NCBI GenBank assembly: GCA_011391125.1
Contig: JAABRE010000047.1
Coordinates: 1-40,298, forward strand
Reading direction: 5' to 3'
DNA length: 40,298 nucleotides
DNA from: Synechococcales cyanobacterium S06
GTDB taxonomy: Bacteria > Cyanobacteriota > Cyanobacteriia > Cyanobacteriales > JAABRE01
Shown: one piece after another, positions 1-6,763 of the stretch
How the letters are laid out: every line of letters starts with the position of its first letter
Numbering within the stretch: the stretch's first letter is position 1
Notes under the pieces: generated by a model
Database searches by the model: none
Told to the model about the DNA's origin: nothing
Seen by the model: the letters and a program-made list of their open reading frames with translations, nothing else
Program-made: the position numbers and the translations under genes

Positions 1-181
1 ACTACACATTGTTTATTTTTTTTATAAACCATTTTGATTTGAATGTAAGGTTTTTTTCTATTTTAAGGGCCAATCCTAGCATTTTTTGAAAAATTTTTGA
101 ACCGTAACTCTTTGATTAGTAAGGCTTTTGACTATCTTTCAGCAAGCCCTATTTAGTCATTAGATTTTTGATCATCTGTAA
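1..181. other. Gene-free left edge
   Basis: I see no coding frame with gene-like content here. An imperfect inverted repeat lies at about 110-152, where AAGGCTT on one side matches AAGCCCT on the other. It reads like the degenerate end of an insertion sequence or MITE, but no transposase or target duplication is visible. With the terminator at 182-220, the gap before the first gene is 296 bases. Confidence 0.4.
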
Positions 182-220
182 TAAAAAAACAGAAAGATTA
201 ATATTTCTTAATCTGTTTTA
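182..220 (-). terminator. Terminator after the kinase operon
   Basis: On the minus strand an imperfect stem (ACAGATTAA pairing with TTAATCT plus CTGT, with a two-base TT bulge) is followed by a run of seven T. It lies about 80 bases past the stop of the last operon gene at 297. It looks like a Rho-independent terminator closing the minus-strand cluster. Confidence 0.65.
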
Positions 221-296
221 TGGGCAATCTTTATTTCATAAAATTCAGAGAAAACCGAGAAAATCAGAAATAAATTGTTTAGAAAATGATAAAATA

Positions 297-2504
297 TTAA
301 TGAATTGTTAATTGTTCGGGGGAAGTAATATTAATAATATTTTTCCCATTTATTAAACTAGGTTTTAAATCATATATTTCTATTTTTCTTCCTTTTAATG
401 TCTGAGGTGGAGGAGCAGTAGGTAATTGGTTAAGAATTTCTCTTGTTGTTCTAATTGTATAAGCTCCTGTTTGATCCATTATAAATATCTCAACTTGGTT
501 GTTTGAACTAATAGTGTAACCATCAATTGTGTCACTTAAAGTTATTTTTTTCCCTTCAGTTGGGGGAATTTGACTTGAATCAATGGGACGAGGTTCTGGT
601 GTTATTGTTGTTGGTGGGGATGTAATTAAACCAATTAAACCGAAGGAAATTACTCCACCTATTACCCCACCTGTAATTGGTAATAATGGTCGTTTTTTAA
701 GCTCCTTGATAAGCTTATTAATTATGTTTTTTATTTTCTCTATTCGTCCTCCTGAATTAGTTAGTGATGATTTTTTTAAATCAGTAAGAATATGAGAAGC
801 AGATTGATAACGTTGTGTAGGTTCAGTTTTCACCATTTTCTCAATAATTGAAATTAAATTGGGGTCAATTTTTTTTGGTAAAAAAGAAGTCAAATTCCAC
901 TGATTATCTTGATATAATTTTCCCAAATGTTTATTCTGATTAACAGTATTAGGAAAATAACCTGTTAATAAACTAATGCAGGTAACGCCCAAACTATAAA
1001 TATCACTACTATAAGTTATTTTAGTATTAAAACTCATTTGTTCAGGAGAAGCATAATATTCTGTGCCAATCATTTTAGAAGTGGTGGGATTTTGATTACT
1101 CAATTGTTTAGAGATACCAAAATCAATTAAAAAGTATTTATTATCTTTAGTTTTAATAATATTTTCTGGTTTGATGTCACGATGTATGACATTTTCTTGA
1201 TGTATAAACTCTAAAATTTCTGACATTTGTTTTAAGAAATCTCTAATTTGTTCTTGAGAAAATGAACCTTCTAAATCATAAAGATCAGATAAATTTTTCC
1301 CTTCAATAAATTGTTGTACAATGTAATATCTATTTTCTTCTTCAAAATACGCAATTAACCGGGGAATTTGAGGATGTTCTCCTAATAGTTCCAGTTGTAT
1401 AGCTTCTTGTTCAAATAACTGAGAAATCTGGGAAAATTGAGAATCGGTAACATTAAAAATTAATTGTTTTATTATACAGGGCTTATTCAAAGCATCTAAA
1501 TTCAGAGCCTTAAATACTTTACCAAAGCCTCCTTCACCTAAGAATTGTATAGGTTGATATATATTTCTTAGTAATAAGTGATTACCACAGAAAATGCAAT
1601 AGTTTTGAGGATTATTAATGGTTTTACCACAGTTAGGATTAAGACAAATAGTCGGAGTAGTTGTTATCTTACTGTTAGGTTTTTTCTGATTTTTGGAGAT
1701 TAAATTAACAGCATTTTGTTGCATTAATATTTGTGTTTTTTGTTTTTGAGTAGTGGTCTTTTGATAGGCCTTTTGTTGTAATTGTTCGTATTTTTCTTTA
1801 ATTTGATTTAACTCATATAATTCTTTTTGTAAATTTTTAATCTGATTATTTAAGAGAATATTTTTCTGAGCTTGTTTTTGTAATTGTTCTAATTCAGCTT
1901 GAATTTCTGGTATTAAGGAATTTTCTTGTTCTAATTGATTTAATTGCTGTTGTAACTGAGCGATTTCTTCTTGGGATTGGGATTTAAGTTCAGCTTCTTT
2001 TTGAGCTTTATTCCATGCTTTTAATTCATTAAAACGACTTTGTTCTGCTTCTTGTCTTAAACGCATTAATTCTTGTTTTAATTGATTAGTTTCTTCTTCA
2101 GGGTCTAATGGAGGAATAAAAGTTAAAGATTGATAATTAGAATTAATAAAACTCTGATAATACCAAATCGCTAAATTTCTGCTATTTTGTAACATTTTTA
2201 AAGCAATTTCATAATTGCCCATATCTCCATGTACCGCATCATTACCAGCTTTTCTAATATCATGAAACATATCTTCAATATTATCAGGTAAATGTCGGCT
2301 TAATCTATTTAATAAATCTAATTGTTTCTCTCTTTCTGATGTATAAATACCAAGTTGTGCGGCTACAGATTGAGCTAAGATTTCCCCAAATCTTCGTAGT
2401 AAAAATAAAGTAACTACAGGGTAAGTTCTAAAAAATAATTCTGCTGAACTAGCCAAAGATACTAAATTCTCATCAGGTAAAAAACTAAAATTTGGTGATT
2501 TCAT
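297..2504 (-). CDS. DUF4145-like / Ser-Thr protein kinase, transmembrane, with extracellular tail domain
   Basis: 735 aa. Residues 1-120 resemble the DUF4145-type domain at the N terminus of type I restriction HsdR subunits (RRFGEILAQ near 37-45, IRKAGNDAVHG at 83-93). Residues about 135-265 are a Gln/Glu/Leu-rich coiled coil. Cys287, 292, 303 and 306 form a zinc-ribbon pattern. The kinase domain spans about 318-580, with the Gly loop GEGGFGKV (323-330), Lys346, HRD (441-443) and DFG (461-463) all present, so it should be active. One membrane span (605-627) puts the last 105 residues outside the cytoplasm. That tail resembles the C-terminal domain of the PhnD-like protein upstream and of the 942-aa kinase. 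The ATG overlaps the stop of the PhnD-like gene by 4 nt, which suggests translational coupling. The kinase call is firm. The substrate, the ligand and the role of the N-terminal domain are unknown. Confidence 0.93.
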   Translation of the reverse strand: MKSPNFSFLPDENLVSLASSAELFFRTYPVVTLFLLRRFGEILAQSVAAQLGIYTSEREKQLDLLNRLSRHLPDNIEDMFHDIRKAGNDAVHGDMGNYEIALKMLQNSRNLAIWYYQSFINSNYQSLTFIPPLDPEEETNQLKQELMRLRQEAEQSRFNELKAWNKAQKEAELKSQSQEEIAQLQQQLNQLEQENSLIPEIQAELEQLQKQAQKNILLNNQIKNLQKELYELNQIKEKYEQLQQKAYQKTTTQKQKTQILMQQNAVNLISKNQKKPNSKITTTPTICLNPNCGKTINNPQNYCIFCGNHLLLRNIYQPIQFLGEGGFGKVFKALNLDALNKPCIIKQLIFNVTDSQFSQISQLFEQEAIQLELLGEHPQIPRLIAYFEEENRYYIVQQFIEGKNLSDLYDLEGSFSQEQIRDFLKQMSEILEFIHQENVIHRDIKPENIIKTKDNKYFLIDFGISKQLSNQNPTTSKMIGTEYYASPEQMSFNTKITYSSDIYSLGVTCISLLTGYFPNTVNQNKHLGKLYQDNQWNLTSFLPKKIDPNLISIIEKMVKTEPTQRYQSASHILTDLKKSSLTNSGGRIEKIKNIINKLIKELKKRPLLPITGGVIGGVISFGLIGLITSPPTTITPEPRPIDSSQIPPTEGKKITLSDTIDGYTISSNNQVEIFIMDQTGAYTIRTTREILNQLPTAPPPQTLKGRKIEIYDLKPSLINGKNIINITSPEQLTIH

Positions 2505-3664
2505 ATTTTTATTTGATTACTATTGTTAATAATTAATACTTTTTTCCCTTCTTTAATTACTGGTTCAATCTCAAAAATCTTAATTGGTTTATTAATTAAA
2601 TTATCGGGATTATCAACTAAAGATTTAGATACAATAACTGTATAATCTTCTGATTCAATACTTTTAATAGAGAATTCAATCGAATCATTAGTGACTAATT
2701 TATAAGACTTTATTTGACCAGTAATTATCTTATTACTAGCTGATTCTGAACAAAATAAGGACACGACGGGAGCATCAAAATCTGTACAGGATAAGGCATT
2801 TTCTACTTTACGAGCTATTTTAATAAACTCGGTATAATCTAATTCTTTATCCTCAGCCGGATTTTTTCCTGGTCCATAATTAGCCATTGATTGTGTTAAA
2901 TATGAAGCATTAATTAAGACATCTTTAATTATTTTCTGGTCTTCTTTGTTTAATTCAGGAGATAAATAAACTCCTCCCCCCGGAATATCTCGACTAACTT
3001 GTAATATTTTTAATTCTTTTTGAAATTTAACATTGTTGTTGTAAAAATTATTATATAAACCAACGCCAACATCATATTCGCCAGATTTTACTTTCTCAAA
3101 AATGCCATTAATATTAACATCAATGTTAGCTTTAACGCCATATAAATCATAAATAGGCATATAAAAAGTTCCTGTTGAATTTATGTCTCCTAAAGCGATT
3201 TTTGTCTCTTCTTTTATATCCTGAATCGACTTAATATTACTATCCTTTTTCGTAAAAATAGCTGATTTATAATATTTGGGACTATTAGGATAAGTTCTAG
3301 TAGCAAAGGTATAATTATTATCCTTAGAGGCGATCGCCACCATGGGAGAAGCAGCAAAAGCAATATCCCAATTTTTCTGTGCTATTTGACTTTTGGCATC
3401 TTGATAACTATAACGGTTATCACCAACTAAGGTAATTTGAACATTTTTAAGGTTACATTTTAAGTGAGAAATTAAAGGATAAAAGAAGATTTGAGGCATA
3501 TAAATGCCAATAGTTAAGTTATTTTTACTAATAGTTTGTTTTCCCTTAAACCATGTATTTACTGGACAAATACCAATACCTGTTATTGCCCCTCTTATTA
3601 ATCCGATAGCAGCTATTGAACCTAATGAGGCGATCGCTATTTTCACAATTTTATTTTGAAACAT
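2501..3664 (-). CDS. PhnD-like substrate-binding protein, membrane-anchored, with C-terminal beta domain
   Basis: 387 aa. A hydrophobic segment at about 8-32 should act as an uncleaved signal anchor. Residues 48-290 have the PhnD/SsuA/TctC-type periplasmic binding fold, with landmarks WDIAFAASP (99-107), IALGDINSTGTFYMP (156-170) and GGGVYLSPEL (229-238). Similar proteins bind phosphate, phosphite or phosphonate for ABC importers, but no importer ATPase or permease gene is next to it. Cys293 and Cys305 match a Cys pair in the 942-aa kinase and could form a disulfide. Residues about 313-387 are a small beta-rich domain shared with both kinases. It is most likely the extracytoplasmic sensing partner of the kinase encoded immediately downstream (4-nt overlap). 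An AAGGAGA ribosome-binding site lies 9 nt before the ATG. Confidence 0.85.
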   Translation of the reverse strand: MFQNKIVKIAIASLGSIAAIGLIRGAITGIGICPVNTWFKGKQTISKNNLTIGIYMPQIFFYPLISHLKCNLKNVQITLVGDNRYSYQDAKSQIAQKNWDIAFAASPMVAIASKDNNYTFATRTYPNSPKYYKSAIFTKKDSNIKSIQDIKEETKIALGDINSTGTFYMPIYDLYGVKANIDVNINGIFEKVKSGEYDVGVGLYNNFYNNNVKFQKELKILQVSRDIPGGGVYLSPELNKEDQKIIKDVLINASYLTQSMANYGPGKNPAEDKELDYTEFIKIARKVENALSCTDFDAPVVSLFCSESASNKIITGQIKSYKLVTNDSIEFSIKSIESEDYTVIVSKSLVDNPDNLINKPIKIFEIEPVIKEGKKVLIINNSNQIKI

Positions 3665-3684
3665 AAATAAAGTCTCCTTAAATT

Positions 3685-3801
3685 TTAATTAATAACTAAT
3701 TGTTTTTCACTGGTAATAATTAATTGAGCCGAATTATCTTGAATAACAGGTTGAACACCATAAACTTTAACTATACCATCTAATAAGTCATCATAATCTT
3801 T
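3685..3801 (-). pseudogene. Remnant of a third PhnD/kinase C-terminal domain
   Basis: Between the Excalibur gene and the PhnD-like gene, one minus-strand frame is open for 38 codons from KDYDDLLDGIVKVYG to a TAA at 3685-3687, ending TSEKQLVIN. It matches the tails of the three neighbouring proteins: LLDGIVKVYGVQPVI against LINKPIKIFEIEPVI of the PhnD-like protein and LKGRKIEIYDLKPSL of the kinase. An in-frame TAA at 3802-3804 precedes it and there is no start codon. It is best read as the stub of a lost tandem copy. Its spacing to the next ATG resembles that of a real upstream cistron. Confidence 0.6.
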
Positions 3802-3815
3802 TTATTGAACATAAA

Positions 3816-4040
3816 TTACCTCTTAGATTCACAACCAATTCCATCCTTATCACTATCAAATTTATGGGGGTCATTACCAATAACTTTGAAATTACGATAA
3901 GTTATATCTTTACAGTTTAAATCTGGTGGTGGCGGAGGAATACAAACATCAGGATAACTAGCATCACATTTATTAGATGCCAAGATCATTGGTGGAAATA
4001 ATAAGAAAAAACAAATAATTAATAGTAATAACTTTTTCAT
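3816..4040 (-). CDS. Small exported Excalibur-motif protein
   Basis: 74 aa. A basic start (MKK), a hydrophobic run to about residue 17 and a likely cleavage after ILA (about residue 21) form a signal peptide. The mature part has a short Pro run followed by the Excalibur calcium-binding pattern, NCKDI then DPHKFDSDKDGIGCES, with two conserved Cys and the D-x-D-x-DG loop. Excalibur domains are often joined to, or encoded beside, secreted thermonuclease-like enzymes and surface proteins. Here the gene starts 1 nt after the nucleotidase stop codon in the same direction, so it is almost certainly co-transcribed. A calcium-dependent accessory role for the secreted enzymes is plausible but unproven. 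Confidence 0.8.
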   Translation of the reverse strand: MKKLLLLIICFFLLFPPMILASNKCDASYPDVCIPPPPPDLNCKDITYRNFKVIGNDPHKFDSDKDGIGCESKR

Positions 4041-4041
4041 T

Positions 4042-4983
4042 TTATTTCGCCCAAATAATTAAATTACGTCGTCTTTCACTATCTTTTTGGTCAGGGGTTA
4101 ATTCATACCATTTTTTAACATTAAACTTTTCAGTTTGATATAAATTAGCTTCCCATGAACCATATAATGGGTTAGGTAAAACCACTAAAGTAGGTAATGA
4201 TTTATTTTGAGAAATACCAAATTGATTTTGTAATTTTTCCACTTCTTTAATTTTAGTTGAGTTAGTTTGAGCAGTTTCTAAAGAGTCTGATAAATCATTG
4301 AGATTATCTCCCATTAAAACGACAATATTATGTTTTTTCCCATCTACTAAACCATCACTAATAGCTTTTCTACGCCATTCTTTAGCCTGAGAAACTTTAC
4401 CATTAATCTCCTTAGTAAATTCACCTTGTAAGATTACAGTTTTATCATTAACTCCTGTAAAACCGACTTTTTTTAAATTATCAATAGTCATTTTTTCAAG
4501 ATCATTTTCCTGAGCATTTTTAGTTTTAACTTCCCGATTAGAAACAAAAAAGACTGTACCCTGATTATTATTAACATAATTAATAAAATCTACTGCACCG
4601 GGTAAAGATTGAGCTTTTGCAGCTAAGACCCATTGATTCCATGTCTCACTAGAAAACCCATTTTCTTGACCGATTAAAGAAGCTTGATAAGGACTATTAT
4701 CAAGGATAGTTTCATCTATATCCACTACAACAGCTGGGTTTTCAATACCTTGTAATTTAGCATTATCAAAAGCAATTTTAGCTAAATTAAAAGCTTGATA
4801 GGATAAAGCTTTTAATTCGCCGGATTGTTGATACCAATTTAAAGATAATAAAGATTGATCATTAATTTCTTTACCAGTAATTTTACTAATGATTTGTTCC
4901 TTAGCAAAAGTTTTAAAACTGATTAAAGCTGAAGTTGTTAATAGTAATCCAAAGAAAGTATAAATTAAGTTTTTTCTTTTCAT
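4042..4983 (-). CDS. Secreted 5'-nucleotidase, lipoprotein e(P4) / HAD acid phosphatase family
   Basis: 313 aa from the ATG at 4983. A longer frame reaches 5109 but would overlap the nuclease 3' end and bury the signal peptide (MKRKNLIYTFFGLLL), so I reject it. The HAD class C acid phosphatase motifs are present: VVVDIDETILDN with Asp88 and Asp90, FFVSNRE with Ser148, and GDNLND at 225-230. Family members dephosphorylate 5'-nucleotides and other phosphomonoesters outside the cytoplasm. There is no lipobox Cys, so unlike e(P4) itself this one is probably soluble in the periplasm or released. It lies 46 nt after the nuclease gene, and its product would act on the nucleotides the nuclease releases. 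The family call is secure; the exact substrate is not. Confidence 0.9.
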   Translation of the reverse strand: MKRKNLIYTFFGLLLTTSALISFKTFAKEQIISKITGKEINDQSLLSLNWYQQSGELKALSYQAFNLAKIAFDNAKLQGIENPAVVVDIDETILDNSPYQASLIGQENGFSSETWNQWVLAAKAQSLPGAVDFINYVNNNQGTVFFVSNREVKTKNAQENDLEKMTIDNLKKVGFTGVNDKTVILQGEFTKEINGKVSQAKEWRRKAISDGLVDGKKHNIVVLMGDNLNDLSDSLETAQTNSTKIKEVEKLQNQFGISQNKSLPTLVVLPNPLYGSWEANLYQTEKFNVKKWYELTPDQKDSERRRNLIIWAK

Positions 4984-5029
4984 GGTAATTTTTTTCTTTA
5001 TTTTTAATAGAAACCAAACATTAAAATAA

Positions 5030-6739
5030 TTATAAATTAATTTTAACGATAACAGGATCATGGTCACTAGGGGAGTTGGTAAATTCAGTATTAATATGTA
5101 TCTGTTCATATTTTACTTGATTTTCTAAATTTTTAGTGACAAAAATATGATCAATTGTTTGAGCATTTCCCTCGTAAATATAGGTATATCTTTGATTAGG
5201 CTTAATAGTTTCTGTTAAGTTAACCAAAAGATTTCCTTTTAATACTTTAAGGGGATTATTAAACTCAAAGTCGTTAAAATCACCTAAAACTATTACTTGA
5301 GAATTTTGATTGTCATTAACTAATGTTTGAATATAGTTATTAACTACTTTTGCTTGCATAAGACGCTCGTTTTCTTGTCCATTAAGGGGGGGTTGGCTTA
5401 TTCCGAATAAAGAACTACTACCACCTTTGGAGCTAAAATGATTATTAATTAAGGTGATTTCTTGTCCTTGAAATTTAAACTTTGTTACCAAAGGTTTACG
5501 AGTATCTTTAAAGGCAATATCGTCTATTTTAGTAACAGAATTATTAATTAATTCTACTCTATTAGGATTATAAAGATAACCTACTCTAATATTAGCTCCG
5601 GGTTCACCACCATCTTCATTATTATTCGGGGGAATATCAATAAATTGATAATTGATCTTAGCTAATTGACTAATTTCTTTGATTAAAGTTTGATAAGTTA
5701 AATTAGCTTCAACTATACCATTATCTTCTGAACCACTATTATCTTGAATTTCTTGTAAAGCAATAATATCGGGAGATTTAAGATTATTGACTATTTGTGA
5801 TGCGATAGTTTTAAATTGTCCTTTTTCTATATCTTTATCACCATCATTATCATTAGTATCTAAATTATGGACATTATAACTAGCAATAGTTAACTGATTT
5901 TTTTGAGGATGTAAAGAGGTTACTTGAGGAACTAATTTAGAAGATTTAACAGTAAAAGGTTGACTGATATAAACTTCATAATTACCGAAGTTATAACTCA
6001 TAATTCCAGTAATATTACCTAAATAATCACCGACTTTAATATTAGATGGAATCTCTTTTAATAACTCCTTATCTAACTGAAGTTGTATTCTTTCGGGGTT
6101 AAAATCTTTTTCACCAATAACAAGTGTTTGACGTGAACTTAAATTGTCGGTTTTTCTACCTTTATCCGTAACAGTAAATATTTCTCCATATTTATTAAGA
6201 GGACTAATAGCCATGGTATCTTTTATTGTCACTCTCATTCCTTCTAAACTTTCGTAAAAATCAATGCCATCTTCTGTGGGGTCAAAGATAGTTAAATTAT
6301 CATTATCTATTATTTCTGTAGGGGGTTTATATCCTTTTTCGCCGATAATTATAGCTGGGGGTAAAGGATTATTTTTTGATAAGATAGAAAGGGAATTGAG
6401 GTTAAGTGTAGTAACAGAAAGATTATTTTCTTTAGGAGTGTATTCTGTTACTTTACCCTCCACTATTACCTCGTCACCAATATTTATTTTTGATTTTGAT
6501 TTGGTGAATACAAAAATACCTTCAGATGTTAACTGATTATTATCAGAGAGGGGATTTTGGAGATAAAACCCATTCTGATTAATTTCGGTAACAATTCCTT
6601 TTGTTGTTACTTCCTGATTAAGATAAGGAGAAATATGGGTTTGACCTTGAATCTCAGGAATGGCTGTATAATTCTGAGCTACACTTTTACAACTTAAACA
6701 AAGAGAAAATAAACTGAAAATCAGTAATTTAAATTTCAT
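5030..6739 (-). CDS. Secreted nuclease, endonuclease/exonuclease/phosphatase family (ExeM/NucH-like)
   Basis: 569 aa. There is an N-terminal signal sequence; Cys14 and Cys17 lie in a weak lipobox context (CLSC). An OB-fold-like region (about 30-120, QNGFYLQNP) precedes the EEP domain at about 283-569. Its catalytic set is visible: Asn289 (SYNVHNL), Glu330 (LQEIQ), His434 (NNHFSS), Asp487/Asn489 (LGDFND) and Asp559-His560 (SDHDP). Proteins of this layout are extracellular DNases or sugar-non-specific nucleases used to digest extracellular DNA. The gene lies 24 nt downstream of the kinase-PhnD fusion and 46 nt upstream of the nucleotidase, which points to co-expression. I am confident of the fold and export, and less so of DNA over RNA preference. 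Confidence 0.9.
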   Translation of the reverse strand: MKFKLLIFSLFSLCLSCKSVAQNYTAIPEIQGQTHISPYLNQEVTTKGIVTEINQNGFYLQNPLSDNNQLTSEGIFVFTKSKSKINIGDEVIVEGKVTEYTPKENNLSVTTLNLNSLSILSKNNPLPPAIIIGEKGYKPPTEIIDNDNLTIFDPTEDGIDFYESLEGMRVTIKDTMAISPLNKYGEIFTVTDKGRKTDNLSSRQTLVIGEKDFNPERIQLQLDKELLKEIPSNIKVGDYLGNITGIMSYNFGNYEVYISQPFTVKSSKLVPQVTSLHPQKNQLTIASYNVHNLDTNDNDGDKDIEKGQFKTIASQIVNNLKSPDIIALQEIQDNSGSEDNGIVEANLTYQTLIKEISQLAKINYQFIDIPPNNNEDGGEPGANIRVGYLYNPNRVELINNSVTKIDDIAFKDTRKPLVTKFKFQGQEITLINNHFSSKGGSSSLFGISQPPLNGQENERLMQAKVVNNYIQTLVNDNQNSQVIVLGDFNDFEFNNPLKVLKGNLLVNLTETIKPNQRYTYIYEGNAQTIDHIFVTKNLENQVKYEQIHINTEFTNSPSDHDPVIVKINL

Positions 6740-6763
6740 ATTTTTATTAACTTTTTTCTTGTA

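Noticed and set aside
2501-3664. Phosphonate or phosphite ABC importer locus
   Set aside because: The PhnD-like protein has no importer ATPase or permease gene nearby; the neighbours are kinases and secreted enzymes.
3784-3813. Tiny open frame MFNKKIMMTY
   Set aside because: It is ten codons in a different frame from the tail-domain remnant, with no supporting signal.
4984-5109. N-terminal extension of the 5'-nucleotidase
   Set aside because: It overlaps the coding 3' end of the nuclease and would place 42 residues before a clear signal peptide.
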